Positions 35,554-45,395 of a stretch of DNA of 64,000 nt are shown here, one piece after another. The notes beneath the pieces were generated by a model, which searched no databases, had not been told where the DNA came from, and was given only the letters and a program-made list of their open reading frames with translations. A program made the translations under genes and the position numbers. The stretch is taken from positions 1 through 64,000 of the forward strand of contig NZ_JAEINV010000017.1 in the NCBI RefSeq assembly GCF_016342705.1, read 5' to 3'. The DNA is from Lutibacter sp. (lineage in GTDB: Bacteria; Bacteroidota; Bacteroidia; Flavobacteriales; Flavobacteriaceae). Position 1 is the first letter of the stretch; the number at the start of each line of letters is the position of its first letter.

Positions 35554-37998
35554 ATGAAAGTATTAAAATTTGGAGGCTCATCGGTTGCTTCTTCTGAAAA
35601 TATCAATAAAGTAATAAATATAGTTAAAGATAGTTCGTATAAAAATAACATTGCATTAGTAGTCTCTGCTTTAGGTGGCGTTACAGATTTATTGTTAGAA
35701 GCCGGAAATTTAGCTTGTAAAAACGATGTAAACTACATTGAAACCTTTAAACTAATTGAAGATAAGCACCTACAAGTTACTAGAGAATTAATTCCTGTAA
35801 ATAATCAAAGTGGTGTTTTAGGAACTGTAAAAAAAATGCTGAATAAATTAGAAAATACCCTAGAAGGTGTATTTTTAATTAATGAATTATCGTCAAAAAC
35901 ATCCGATAAAATTGTGAGTTTTGGAGAATTATTATCTTCATATATTATTTCCGAAGCTCTAAAAAACAACGGTTTAGATACTGTTTTAAAAAATTCACAA
36001 GAATTAATTATTACAAATGAAAATTTCTCAAATGCGGTTGTAAAATTTGATAAAACAAATTCTGCTATAACAGAGTTCTTTAAAAACAATAAACATAAAA
36101 TAGTTGTTTTGCCTGGTTTTGTAGCTTCCACAGAAAATGGAGAAAATTCAACGTTAGGTCGTGGTGGATCGGATTATACTGCTGCTATTTTTGCGGCAGC
36201 TGTAAACGCCACTATATTAGAAATTTGGACAGATGTTAGCGGTATGTTTACAGCAAATCCGAAAATAGTGAAAGAGGCATTTCCTATAAAAAACATTTCA
36301 TATCAAGAAGCTATGGAATTGTCGCATTTTGGAGCAAAAGTATTATATCCGCCTACAATTCAACCTGTTTTAAAAAAGGAAATTCCAGTGTGTATTAAAA
36401 ATACATTTGATGCCAATGCAGAAGGTACTTTAATTACAAAAGTTTCTAGTAATAACAACCCAATTAAAGGAATAAGTCATATAGAAAATATGGCATTAAT
36501 AACTTTAGAAGGTAGCGGAATGGTTGGAATTCCTGGTTTCTCAAAACGACTATTTGGAGCGCTTTCTGAACATAAAATTAATGTTTCTTTAATTACGCAA
36601 GCTTCATCAGAACATTCTATTTGTATTGCCATAAGTAATAATGATGTTGAAAAAGCGAAAGAAGCTATAGATGATGAATTTAGCTACGAAATGGAACATC
36701 ATAAAGTTGATGAATTAGTAATTGAAAAGAATAATGCTATTATTGCATTGGTTGGAGACAATATGAAAAGTCACCAAGGAATTAGTGGGAAAATGTTTAG
36801 CACTTTAGGTAGAAACAATGTAAATATTAGAGCAATCGCTCAAGGCGCTTCAGAAAAAAACATATCTGCTGTTATTTCTCATAAAGACATAAAAAAAGCT
36901 TTAAACGCGTTGCACGCAGCATTTTTTGAAGATCAAACTAAACAATTAAACTTATTTGTGGTTGGTGTTGGTAATGTTGGAGGTAAATTAATTGAACAAA
37001 TTAGAAAACAACAGAATTATTTATTAGAGAACTTAAAAGTTCACGTACGGGTGATTGCTTTAACTAATTCTAAAAAAATGGTTTTTAATGAAGATGGAAT
37101 CGATTTAGAAAAATGGAAAAGTGCTTTAGATAAAGGTGAACCTTTAAATATGGAAGGTTTTCATAATAAAGTTACTGAACTAAATTTAAGAAACAGCATT
37201 TTTGTTGATAATACTGCCAATGAAAATATATCTAAATTATATGCTAACTATTTAAAGCAAAGTGTTGCGGTTGTAACTTGTAATAAAATTGCTTGTTCTT
37301 CTAATTACTCTAATTATCAAAAGTTAAAACAATTGGCGCGTGAGTACAACGCTCCATTCTTATTTGAAACAAATGTTGGAGCTGGATTGCCAATAATAGA
37401 CACTCTTAAAAATTTAATTGCCTCTGGAGATAAAGTAACTAAAATACAAGCAGTTCTGTCTGGTAGCTTAAACTTTATATTTAATAATTTTAATGAAGAT
37501 TCTGCATTTTACGATGTTGTAAAACAAGCTGGAGTTGAAGGTTATACAGAACCAGATCCACGAATAGATTTAAGCGGAGTTGATGTAATGCGAAAAATTT
37601 TAATTTTAGCTAGAGAAAGCGGAACAAGATTAGAATTAGAGGATATTAAAAATAATTCCTTTTTACCAAAACCTTCATTAGATGCTAAATCGGTACAAGA
37701 TTTTATGGAAACTTTAAAAACCGAAGCGGATCATTTTAATAAAATTCAACAAAAAGCAGCTGCTAATAATTGTAGATTAAAATTTGTTGCTGAATTTGAT
37801 AATGGAACTGCAAATGTTGGTTTACAAGAAATTCCTTCAAATCATCCGTTTTATAATTTAGATGGAAGCGATAATATTGTATTATTTTTTACTGAAAGAT
37901 ATAGCAAACAACCATTAATAATTAAAGGTGCTGGTGCTGGTGCAGATGTAACTGCGTCAGGTTTATTTGCAGATATTATTAGAATTGGAAACAATTAA
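35554..37998 (+). CDS. thrA: bifunctional aspartokinase / homoserine dehydrogenase
   Basis: An 814-residue fusion. The aspartokinase domain starts with KFGGSSVAS (residues 4-12); regulatory ACT-type repeats (for example around residue 313 and residue 395) follow. The homoserine dehydrogenase domain begins near residue 470 with the NAD(P) loop VGVGNVGGK and carries the VLSGSLNFIFN block. It phosphorylates aspartate and later reduces aspartate semialdehyde to homoserine, the branch to Thr, Met and Ile. First structural gene after the threonine leader; thrB follows 3 bases after its stop. Confidence 0.97.
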   Translation: MKVLKFGGSSVASSENINKVINIVKDSSYKNNIALVVSALGGVTDLLLEAGNLACKNDVNYIETFKLIEDKHLQVTRELIPVNNQSGVLGTVKKMLNKLENTLEGVFLINELSSKTSDKIVSFGELLSSYIISEALKNNGLDTVLKNSQELIITNENFSNAVVKFDKTNSAITEFFKNNKHKIVVLPGFVASTENGENSTLGRGGSDYTAAIFAAAVNATILEIWTDVSGMFTANPKIVKEAFPIKNISYQEAMELSHFGAKVLYPPTIQPVLKKEIPVCIKNTFDANAEGTLITKVSSNNNPIKGISHIENMALITLEGSGMVGIPGFSKRLFGALSEHKINVSLITQASSEHSICIAISNNDVEKAKEAIDDEFSYEMEHHKVDELVIEKNNAIIALVGDNMKSHQGISGKMFSTLGRNNVNIRAIAQGASEKNISAVISHKDIKKALNALHAAFFEDQTKQLNLFVVGVGNVGGKLIEQIRKQQNYLLENLKVHVRVIALTNSKKMVFNEDGIDLEKWKSALDKGEPLNMEGFHNKVTELNLRNSIFVDNTANENISKLYANYLKQSVAVVTCNKIACSSNYSNYQKLKQLAREYNAPFLFETNVGAGLPIIDTLKNLIASGDKVTKIQAVLSGSLNFIFNNFNEDSAFYDVVKQAGVEGYTEPDPRIDLSGVDVMRKILILARESGTRLELEDIKNNSFLPKPSLDAKSVQDFMETLKTEADHFNKIQQKAAANNCRLKFVAEFDNGTANVGLQEIPSNHPFYNLDGSDNIVLFFTERYSKQPLIIKGAGAGADVTASGLFADIIRIGNN

Positions 37999-38001
37999 AC
38001 T

Positions 38002-38922
38002 ATGGAACAATTAAAAATATTTGCTCCCGCTACTATTGCCAATGTTTCTTGTGGTTTTGATGTGCTAGGATTGGCTTTAGACACTGTTGGTGATGAAATG
38101 ATTATTAAGAAAGTTGCTAAAAAAGGAGTAACAATCACAAAAATAATTGGACAAAATTTACCATTAGAAACACATAAAAATGTTGCTGGAGTTGCTGCTT
38201 TAGCGCTACTTTCTGAAACAAATAGTGAGTTTGGTTTTGAAATTGAAATTAACAAACGTATAAAACCGGGAAGTGGAATTGGTAGTAGTGCAGCGAGTTC
38301 TGCTGGTGCTGTTTGGGCAATTAATGAATTGCTTGGCAAACCTTTTAATACAACAGATTTAGTACGTTTTGCTATGGAAGGTGAGTGTTTAGCAACTGGC
38401 GTGCCACACGCGGATAATGTTGCTCCTGCCCTTTTTGGCGGATTTACGTTGGTTAGAAGCTATCAACCATTGGATATAATTAGCATTCATACACCAAATG
38501 AATTATTTGCAACTGTAATTCATCCGCAAATTGAAGTAAAAACTTCTGATGCGCGTGAAATACTCAAAACCACCGTTTCTTTAAAAGATGCCATAAAACA
38601 ATGGGGAAATGTTGGTGGATTAATAAGTGGCTTATATACAGAAGATTACGATTTAATTGGGCGATCGTTAGAAGATCATATTATTGAACCAATTCGTTCT
38701 ATATTAATTCCAGCTTTTGATGCTGTTAAGCAACAATCATTGAATGCAGGAGCTTTAGGATGTGGTATTTCTGGTTCTGGCCCATCAATTTTTGCTTTAA
38801 GTAAAGGTGAAGCAACCGCTAAAAAAGTTGCGGAAGCAATGAAATCGGTTTATGAAAAAGTTGGAATTGATTATGATATTCATGTATCAAAAGTAAATAA
38901 ACAAGGAATAAAAATATTATAA
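38002..38922 (+). CDS. thrB: homoserine kinase
   Basis: A 306-residue GHMP-family kinase phosphorylating homoserine. The ATP loop PGSGIGSSAASSAGA (near residues 91-105) is intact, as are the N-terminal APATIANVSCGFD block and the C-terminal GCGISGSGPSIFAL block. It starts 3 bases after thrA and is co-transcribed. Typical length. Confidence 0.97.
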   Translation: MEQLKIFAPATIANVSCGFDVLGLALDTVGDEMIIKKVAKKGVTITKIIGQNLPLETHKNVAGVAALALLSETNSEFGFEIEINKRIKPGSGIGSSAASSAGAVWAINELLGKPFNTTDLVRFAMEGECLATGVPHADNVAPALFGGFTLVRSYQPLDIISIHTPNELFATVIHPQIEVKTSDAREILKTTVSLKDAIKQWGNVGGLISGLYTEDYDLIGRSLEDHIIEPIRSILIPAFDAVKQQSLNAGALGCGISGSGPSIFALSKGEATAKKVAEAMKSVYEKVGIDYDIHVSKVNKQGIKIL

Positions 38923-38935
38923 AAATATAAATTAA

Positions 38936-39013
38936 CGTCAGCCTGAACTTGTTTCAGGTTCTCATCAATGGTATAAATTAGCACGTTGAGATTCTGAAAC
39001 AATTCAGAATGAC
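38936..39013. repeat. intergenic palindromic repeat element, copy 1
   Basis: About 78 bases bounded by GTCA and TGAC. It contains two hairpins: CCTGAA-cttgt-TTCAGG and ATTCTGAA-acaa-TTCAGAAT. A similar element lies at 51657-51735, and its sequence type is known from intergenic regions of flavobacterial genomes. It sits between thrB and thrC, so transcription of thrC must pass through it; the hairpins might affect mRNA stability or the thrB:thrC ratio. Confidence 0.8.
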
Positions 39014-39031
39014 TTATAAAATTAAATAAAA

Positions 39032-40327
39032 ATGAACTATTATAGTTTAAATAAAAAAGCACCAAACGTATCTTTTAAAGATGCCGTAATTAAAGGTTTA
39101 GCTCCGGATAAAGGATTATATTTCCCTGAAAGTATTACACCATTAGCAAAAGAATTTTTCAATCATATTGAATATTTCACCAATAATGAAATTGCATATG
39201 AAGTTATTAAACAATTTGTTGGTGATGAAATTCCTGAAAAGGAATTAAAAAAAATTATTGCTGAAACATTGGTTTTTGATTTTCCAGTAGTTGAAATTGA
39301 AAAAAACATTTCAACATTAGAATTATTTCATGGACCAACAATGGCTTTTAAAGATGTTGGAGCGCGCTTTATGGCACGTTGTTTTGGGTATTTTAATAAA
39401 GATAAAAATAGTGCTAAAGTTACTGTTTTAGTTGCAACTTCTGGTGATACTGGAGGCGCAGTAGCTAGCGGATTTTTAGGTGTTGAAGGTATAGATGTTG
39501 TTATTTTATACCCAAGCGGAAAAGTAAGTGAAGTTCAAGAAAAACAATTAACATCTTTAGGGAAAAACATTAAAGCGTTAGAAGTTGATGGAACTTTTGA
39601 TGATTGCCAAGCAATGGTAAAAACAGCATTTTTAGATACTGAAATAACTTCAGTAAAAAATTTAACTTCTGCAAATTCTATAAATGTTGCTCGTTGGTTA
39701 CCTCAAATGTTTTACTTTTTTATTGCCTACAAACAATTACAAAATAAGCGAAGAAAAGTGGTTTTTTCAATTCCAAGTGGAAATTTTGGAAACATTTGCG
39801 CCGGAATAATGGCGCAACAATTAGGCTTGCCTGTAAAACAATTTATTGCAGCTACAAATATTAATGATATTGTTCCAAATTACTTAGAAACTGGTGTTTA
39901 CACGCCAAAACCCTCACAACAAACTATTTCCAACGCTATGGATGTTGGAGATCCCAGTAATTTTGTAAGAATTCAGGAAATTTATAAAAATGATGATACT
40001 TTATTAAAACAACATTTAACATCGTATTCTTTTACGGATAAAGAAACTAAAAAAGCGATGGTTAAAATCAATAAAAAATCGGGTTATATTGCCGATCCTC
40101 ATGGAGCAGTTGGTTATTTAGGGTTGAAAAAATATTTTAAAAAGAAAAAAGCGCAAGGCATATTTTTAGAAACTGCGCATCCGGTTAAATTTTTAGATGT
40201 TGTGGAGCCAGTTTTAAATACAACTATTGAATTCCCTCCACAAATTCAAGAAGTAATCAATAAGAAAAAGGTTTCTGTTAAAATTTCTAATTACGAAGAA
40301 TTAAAACAATTTTTATTGAAACCGTAA
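39032..40327 (+). CDS. thrC: threonine synthase
   Basis: A 431-residue PLP enzyme converting phosphohomoserine to threonine. The PLP lysine is Lys107 (GPTMAFKDVGAR), and the phosphate-binding loop follows in SGDTGGAVA. The N-terminus has the short MNYYSLN form common in the family. It lies 109 bases after thrB, separated only by the palindromic repeat, in the same direction, and is probably still part of thrABC. Confidence 0.97.
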   Translation: MNYYSLNKKAPNVSFKDAVIKGLAPDKGLYFPESITPLAKEFFNHIEYFTNNEIAYEVIKQFVGDEIPEKELKKIIAETLVFDFPVVEIEKNISTLELFHGPTMAFKDVGARFMARCFGYFNKDKNSAKVTVLVATSGDTGGAVASGFLGVEGIDVVILYPSGKVSEVQEKQLTSLGKNIKALEVDGTFDDCQAMVKTAFLDTEITSVKNLTSANSINVARWLPQMFYFFIAYKQLQNKRRKVVFSIPSGNFGNICAGIMAQQLGLPVKQFIAATNINDIVPNYLETGVYTPKPSQQTISNAMDVGDPSNFVRIQEIYKNDDTLLKQHLTSYSFTDKETKKAMVKINKKSGYIADPHGAVGYLGLKKYFKKKKAQGIFLETAHPVKFLDVVEPVLNTTIEFPPQIQEVINKKKVSVKISNYEELKQFLLKP

Positions 40328-40378
40328 TTAATAAATTTTAAAATAAAAATAGTAGATTAGCTAGATAAATATCATTTT

Positions 40379-40876
40379 ATGAAAAATTATCTAGCTTTCT
40401 TATTTTGTATTGTTTCAGTTAATTTATTTTCGCAAAATACCTTGAAATTTGACGTTTCAAAACAACCGGTAAAAGCCAATATTCAACAGGTATCTTGGAT
40501 TGCAGGTTATTGGCTTGGTGAAGCTTTTGATGGTAAAACAGAGGAAGTTTGGACAAATCCACTTGGAAATTCTATGATGGGTTCATTTAAATTAGTAGTT
40601 GAAAATGTTATTCAATTTTATGAATTATGTACTATTTCTGAAGAAAATGAAACGTTAGTCTTTAGATTAAAACATTTTCATAACGATTTAAAAGGATGGG
40701 AAGAAAAAGATGAAATGATTGAAGCTCCATTGGTTAAAATTGAAAATAACAAAGCCTATTTTCATAAATTTACTTTTGAAAAAATAAGTGAAACAGAATT
40801 AAATATTTACGTTTTGTTTGAAGAAACTCCTGAAAATGAGACTGAAATGAAATTTAATTATAAATTAAAAGGTTAA
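40379..40876 (+). CDS. DUF6265 family exported protein
   Basis: A 165-residue protein with a cleavable signal peptide (to about VNLFSQ, residue 19). The mature part has the IAGYWLGEAFDGKTEEVWTN start and the FELKHFHNDLKGWEEK-like region typical of DUF6265, a small lipocalin-like or calycin-type fold. The function is unknown. Its stop codon abuts the ATG of the following trans-sulfuration gene, so the two are likely co-translated. Confidence 0.8.
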   Translation: MKNYLAFLFCIVSVNLFSQNTLKFDVSKQPVKANIQQVSWIAGYWLGEAFDGKTEEVWTNPLGNSMMGSFKLVVENVIQFYELCTISEENETLVFRLKHFHNDLKGWEEKDEMIEAPLVKIENNKAYFHKFTFEKISETELNIYVLFEETPENETEMKFNYKLKG

Positions 40877-42007
40877 ATGAAATCAAAACCAAAATTTGAA
40901 ACTTTAGCCATTGAAAGCACAAAAAATGAGTTTTTAAATGCGCAACCAATAAGCACTCCTATTTATTTATCTAGCACTTACAAAAGAAATAATGACGGGA
41001 CTTATAATAATAATTTTGTGTATTCTAGAACCGACAATCCAAATAGAAAAATTTTAGAAAAAAGTATTGCTTCGCTTGAAAATGGAAAATTTGCATTTGC
41101 ATTTGCATCAGGAATGGCGGCAGTGCACGCTACAATTCAAAGTTTAAAAGCCAATAGTCATATTTTACTTCCTGATGATATTTATTTTGCGATTCGAAAA
41201 TTAGTAGATGAAGTTTTTAAAGATTGGAATTTAACCTATGATTTAGTTGATATGACTAATTTACAAGCTGTAGAAAAAGCTGTAAAATCAAATACTTCAC
41301 TTATTTGGGTAGAATCACCTTCTAATCCTCAATTAAAAATTAGTGATATTGAAGCCATTTCAAAAATTGCAAAAAAGCACAACATACTTTATGCAGTTGA
41401 TAACACCTGGGCAACTCCTGTTTTTCAAAACCCTTTAGAATTAGGAGCTGATATTGTGGTTCATTCAACCACAAAATATTTTGGTGGACATAGTGATGTT
41501 TTAGGTGGTTGTGTTGTTGTAAATGATGAAAATATTGCTCAAAAAATAAAAGCTATACAATCTTTATCTGGAGCTGTTCCTTCTCCTTTTGATTGTTGGT
41601 TGATTTCCAGAGGAATTCAAACTTTACCTTTAAGAGTTCATAAACAAACGGAAAATGCGTTAAAATTAGCGCAATATTTAGAAACTCATCCTAAAATTGA
41701 ACAGGTTTTATATCCTGGTTTGGAAAGTTTTCCTCAACATAAATTAGCTAAAAAACAACAGAAAAATGGTTTTGGCGCCATGCTTTCTGTATTAATAAAA
41801 GCATCAAAAGAAGAAACTGTTTTAATCTCCACAAAACTTAACTATTTTACAACTGCGACTAGTTTAGGTGGTGTAGAAAGTTTGGTTGAACATAGAAAAT
41901 CTGTTGAAGGTGAAACAAGTCCAACGCCAGATAATTTGTTAAGAATTTCTGTTGGAATTGAACATATTGATGATTTAATAGCCGATTGGGAACAAGCTTT
42001 AAGCTAA
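40877..42007 (+). CDS. trans-sulfuration PLP enzyme (cystathionine gamma-synthase/lyase type)
   Basis: A 376-residue Cys/Met-metabolism PLP enzyme. The Schiff-base lysine is Lys200 (HSTTKYFGGHSD), with ASGMAAVHAT and DNTWATPVFQNP in place. Family members include cystathionine gamma-synthase (MetB), cystathionine beta- and gamma-lyase; sequence alone does not decide. Position next to thrABC, whose product branch supplies activated homoserine, favours a methionine or cysteine role, a MetB- or MetC-type step. The start immediately follows the previous stop. Confidence 0.88.
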   Translation: MKSKPKFETLAIESTKNEFLNAQPISTPIYLSSTYKRNNDGTYNNNFVYSRTDNPNRKILEKSIASLENGKFAFAFASGMAAVHATIQSLKANSHILLPDDIYFAIRKLVDEVFKDWNLTYDLVDMTNLQAVEKAVKSNTSLIWVESPSNPQLKISDIEAISKIAKKHNILYAVDNTWATPVFQNPLELGADIVVHSTTKYFGGHSDVLGGCVVVNDENIAQKIKAIQSLSGAVPSPFDCWLISRGIQTLPLRVHKQTENALKLAQYLETHPKIEQVLYPGLESFPQHKLAKKQQKNGFGAMLSVLIKASKEETVLISTKLNYFTTATSLGGVESLVEHRKSVEGETSPTPDNLLRISVGIEHIDDLIADWEQALS

Positions 42008-42011
42008 TATG

Positions 42012-43466
42012 TTAATCTAATTTTGGTAATATAAAACTATCTAAAATACTTGGTAATTGCATAGCTGCCTCAATTTCTTCTGAAGTTCGTGGAGCTAATA
42101 CCGATAAATTTACTGGTCCGTTTTTAGTAATTAAAATATCATCTTCAATTCTAATACCAATTCCCCACCATTTTTCATCACAAGGACTTCCTTCAGGAAT
42201 ATAAATACCTGGTTCCATAGTAACTACCATATTTTCTTCAAAATTATTATAGTTACCTGGATCGTGAACATCTAACCCAATATGATGCGAAGTACCATGT
42301 GGAAAATAAGTATGATATGATTTTTCTGAACTAATAATTCCTAAATCTGCCAAACCTTTATTAATAATTTTTATGGCAATTTTATTTGGTTCCTGCATTC
42401 CGTTTCCAATAGTATAAGCAGCAATTCCAGCCTCTTGAGCTTTATATACTAAATCATAAATTAATTTTTGCTCAGTTGTAAATTTCCCATTTGATGGAAT
42501 AGTTCTAGTAACATCGGCAGTATATCCATGATATTCAGCGCCTAAATCCATTAAAATTAAATTAGAATCACCAATTTCAGTTTTATTATTTTCAACATAA
42601 TGTAAAATACATCCATTATTTCCAGCACCAACAATTGATGGATAACCTTCGTATTCAGCACCATATTTTTTATATACAAATTCGTGTACACCCTGCGCCT
42701 CCGCTTCCGACATATTTGGGTGCATTGCTTTCATCATTTCTAACTGTCCGATTGCTGAAATTTCTATTGCTTTTTTCAATAAAACCAATTCTTCCTTCGT
42801 TTTAACTTCACGCAATGTTGCCATAAATCCTTTTAAAGATTCAGTATCAATCCGCTTTTTCGTTTCATTGTAAATCTTATCATTAGAAGTGTTTTCAACA
42901 GAAATATAATCAAAAGAAACTTTTGTTTTAAATGTTTTAATTAAATCGAATAAATCCGCTGTTTCTTTGGTATCTCTCACATCATTTTTAAACTGTTCAA
43001 ATAAAATTTTATCGAATTTTGAAAAATCAATATCAAAGCTAGAGAAATCTCCACCATTAAAAACAATCTGAAAACCTAGATTATCTTGAGCTCCTTTTAC
43101 ACCTAGCCTTTTACCTGTCCACATTTCGGCATATTCGTTTCGCTCTTGCACAAATAATACTTCATTAAATGTTTTTCCTTGAATATTTTGCACTTCTTTA
43201 AATACCATTAATAATGCGTGAGGCTCTTTATATCCCGTTAAATAATAGAAGTTTGGATCTTGATGATACACATATTCAACATCATTTGCTCTGTTTCTTA
43301 CAGCATTTGCAAAAAATACTGCAACACTATTTTTAGATAGCACTTTTCTTAATTCCTCTCTTCTATCTTTATGAAAATCTTTTGTTAAATAATCTTCAGG
43401 TAAATACTGATTTTGTGCATTTATAGAAACTACAAAAAAGAATATTAGTACGTATTTGAACTTCAT
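42012..43466 (-). CDS. exported aminopeptidase P (Xaa-Pro aminopeptidase)
   Basis: A 484-residue M24B metallopeptidase with an N-terminal signal peptide (MKFKYVLIFFFVVSINAQ), so it acts in the periplasm or envelope. The dimetal ligands are present in order: MDLGAEYHGYTADVT (two Asp), HGTSHHIGLDVHD (His), MEPGIYIPEG (Glu) and GIRIEDD (Glu). It removes N-terminal residues preceding proline. A longer frame begins at 43535, but it contains a TATATTTG -7 element at 43490-43497 and gives a signal peptide only from Met at 43466, so that start is preferred. Confidence 0.92.
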   Translation of the reverse strand: MKFKYVLIFFFVVSINAQNQYLPEDYLTKDFHKDRREELRKVLSKNSVAVFFANAVRNRANDVEYVYHQDPNFYYLTGYKEPHALLMVFKEVQNIQGKTFNEVLFVQERNEYAEMWTGKRLGVKGAQDNLGFQIVFNGGDFSSFDIDFSKFDKILFEQFKNDVRDTKETADLFDLIKTFKTKVSFDYISVENTSNDKIYNETKKRIDTESLKGFMATLREVKTKEELVLLKKAIEISAIGQLEMMKAMHPNMSEAEAQGVHEFVYKKYGAEYEGYPSIVGAGNNGCILHYVENNKTEIGDSNLILMDLGAEYHGYTADVTRTIPSNGKFTTEQKLIYDLVYKAQEAGIAAYTIGNGMQEPNKIAIKIINKGLADLGIISSEKSYHTYFPHGTSHHIGLDVHDPGNYNNFEENMVVTMEPGIYIPEGSPCDEKWWGIGIRIEDDILITKNGPVNLSVLAPRTSEEIEAAMQLPSILDSFILPKLD

Positions 43467-43489
43467 TAGAAAAATATTTAGTTTAGTTT

Positions 43490-43497
43490 CAAATATA
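43490..43497 (-). promoter_or_regulatory. -7 element of the aminopeptidase P gene
   Basis: Minus-strand TATATTTG, 23 bases before the Met at 43466; it decides the shorter start. Confidence 0.5.
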
Positions 43498-43601
43498 ATT
43501 AAAATAAATAGTAACAAAACAAACTGTTGATACATAAACTTAATTTATAAATAAGATAATAAAAAGGTAAGTTAATACTATTTCAATTATTGAATAATTA
43601 G

Positions 43602-43609
43602 TATTTTTG
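43602..43609 (+). promoter_or_regulatory. -7 element of gcvT
   Basis: TATTTTTG, 17 bases before the ATG at 43627. No TTG at the usual distance upstream. Confidence 0.4.
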
Positions 43610-43626
43610 TTTCAAATTTATATTAA

Positions 43627-44709
43627 ATGAAAAATACAGCATTAACACATATTCATGAATCTTTAGGGGCTAAAATGGTACCTTTTGCTGGTTACAACAT
43701 GCCAGTACAATACGAAGGAATTAATATTGAACACGAAACTGTTAGGAATGGCGTAGGTGTTTTTGACGTTTCTCATATGGGAGAATTCTTTTTAAAAGGA
43801 GAAAATGCTTTAAAATTGATTCAAAAAGTCACATCTAATGATGCTTCTTTGTTACACGATGGCAAAATTCAGTATAGTTGTATGCCAAATAAGGATGGTG
43901 GGATTGTTGATGATTTATTGGTGTATAGAATTGGAAATGAAGAATATATGTTAGTTGTGAACGCATCAAACATTGAAAAAGATTGGAACTGGATTTCTAA
44001 ACACAATGAATTTGGTGTTGAAATGATTAATAAATCAGATGAATATTCTTTATTGGCAATTCAAGGACCAGATGCAGCAGAAGCGCTGCAACCTTTAACC
44101 AAGTTGGATTTATTTAATATGAAATATTACAATTTTGCAATTGGAACTTTTGCTGGTATTGAAAATGTACTTGTTTCGGCAACTGGTTATACTGGATCTG
44201 GTGGTTTTGAGATTTATATTAAAAATAAAGATGCAGAACATATTTGGAATGAAGTTTTTAAAGTTGGTAAGAAATTTGGTATTAAGCCTATTGGTTTGGC
44301 AGCAAGAGATACTTTAAGATTAGAAATGGGATTTTGTTTGTATGGAAATGATATAAATGATACAACATCGCCTATTGAAGCAGGTTTAGGTTGGATAACA
44401 AAATTTACTAAAGACTTTATTAATTCTGAAAATATAAAAAATCAAAAAGAAACTGGTGTAACAAAAAAATTAGTTGCTTTTGAAATTTCTGACAAAGGAA
44501 TTCCTCGTCACGGTTATGAAATTGTAACTGAAAATGGGGATGTAATTGGTGAAGTTACTTCTGGAACTATGAGTCCATCGCTTAAAAAAGGTATTGGTAT
44601 GGGTTATGTTGCAAAAGAATTTTCAAAAATTGGAACAGAAATATTTATTCAAATTAGAAATAAATCAATTCCTGCAGTGGTAGTAAAATTACCATTTTAC
44701 AAGGGATAA
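43627..44709 (+). CDS. gcvT: aminomethyltransferase, glycine cleavage system T protein
   Basis: A 360-residue T protein that transfers the methylene group from the H-protein-bound intermediate to tetrahydrofolate. Blocks FDVSHMGEF (near residue 46), [19 protein letters not shown] and [13 protein letters not shown] are all present. Length is normal. Single gene with a strong terminator. glyA, 4 kb away, feeds the same glycine/one-carbon pool. Confidence 0.96.
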   Translation: MKNTALTHIHESLGAKMVPFAGYNMPVQYEGINIEHETVRNGVGVFDVSHMGEFFLKGENALKLIQKVTSNDASLLHDGKIQYSCMPNKDGGIVDDLLVYRIGNEEYMLVVNASNIEKDWNWISKHNEFGVEMINKSDEYSLLAIQGPDAAEALQPLTKLDLFNMKYYNFAIGTFAGIENVLVSATGYTGSGGFEIYIKNKDAEHIWNEVFKVGKKFGIKPIGLAARDTLRLEMGFCLYGNDINDTTSPIEAGLGWITKFTKDFINSENIKNQKETGVTKKLVAFEISDKGIPRHGYEIVTENGDVIGEVTSGTMSPSLKKGIGMGYVAKEFSKIGTEIFIQIRNKSIPAVVVKLPFYKG

Positions 44710-44724
44710 ACTATAACTGAAAAT

Positions 44725-44757
44725 AAAAAAAGGAACAAAATTTTGTTCCTTTTTTTG
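44725..44757 (+). terminator. terminator between gcvT and the acyltransferase gene
   Basis: AAAAAAAGGAACAAAA with its full complement, followed by T-runs on both strands; it serves both convergent genes. Confidence 0.92.
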
Positions 44758-44758
44758 T

Positions 44759-45304
44759 TTATAAATTAAAATTCTCAGGAATTTTACCTTTAACACCGCT
44801 ATAAAATTTATAAAAGTGATTAAAATCATTTTCCATTGAGTTCGTTAAATAATACGGTTCTGCAATTTTCACTTCCTTTTTACCAAAATCTAAGGTTGCC
44901 ATAACTATTGGTACCTTAGCTCCTTTTGCTATATAGTAAAAGCCCGTTTTCCATTCATCAATTCTTTTTCTCGTTCCTTCTGGCGATAATGCTAAAACAA
45001 AATTTTCTTTTTCATTAAAAACATTTACAATTGCTTGAACTTTATTTGTGCTTTCACTCCTATTTACAGGAGTTCCTCCTAACCATCTAAAAATAAATCC
45101 AAACGGAGGTTTAAATAGTGATGCTTTACCAATATAATTAATAGGTGCTTGCTGAATCCATTTTGTTAAAATTCCTAAAGGAAAATCTTGCCAATGCGTA
45201 TGTGGAGCAGCAATAATTACATATTTTTTTAAATTTTTTGGAAAATATCCATCAATTTTCCACCCTAAAATAGTAATAAGAAAAAATTTTGCAAATAATC
45301 TCAT
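44759..45304 (-). CDS. 1-acyl-sn-glycerol-3-phosphate acyltransferase-like
   Basis: A 181-residue membrane-associated acyltransferase. The HxxxxD motif is HTHWQD (near residue 35) and the glycerophosphate motif appears as SPEGTRKR (near residue 107). It is short for a full PlsC but within the range of the PlsC-like family in Bacteroidetes; it probably acylates a lysophospholipid or related acceptor. Minus-strand TATATTTG at 45354-45361 is its likely -7 element. Confidence 0.85.
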   Translation of the reverse strand: MRLFAKFFLITILGWKIDGYFPKNLKKYVIIAAPHTHWQDFPLGILTKWIQQAPINYIGKASLFKPPFGFIFRWLGGTPVNRSESTNKVQAIVNVFNEKENFVLALSPEGTRKRIDEWKTGFYYIAKGAKVPIVMATLDFGKKEVKIAEPYYLTNSMENDFNHFYKFYSGVKGKIPENFNL

Positions 45305-45395
45305 AATGTTGTTAATATCTCCCTTCTTATTTTTTAAATAGGAGTTAATATGGCAAATATAAAAATACTAATTTAGTAAACTAATTAAATTTAAA

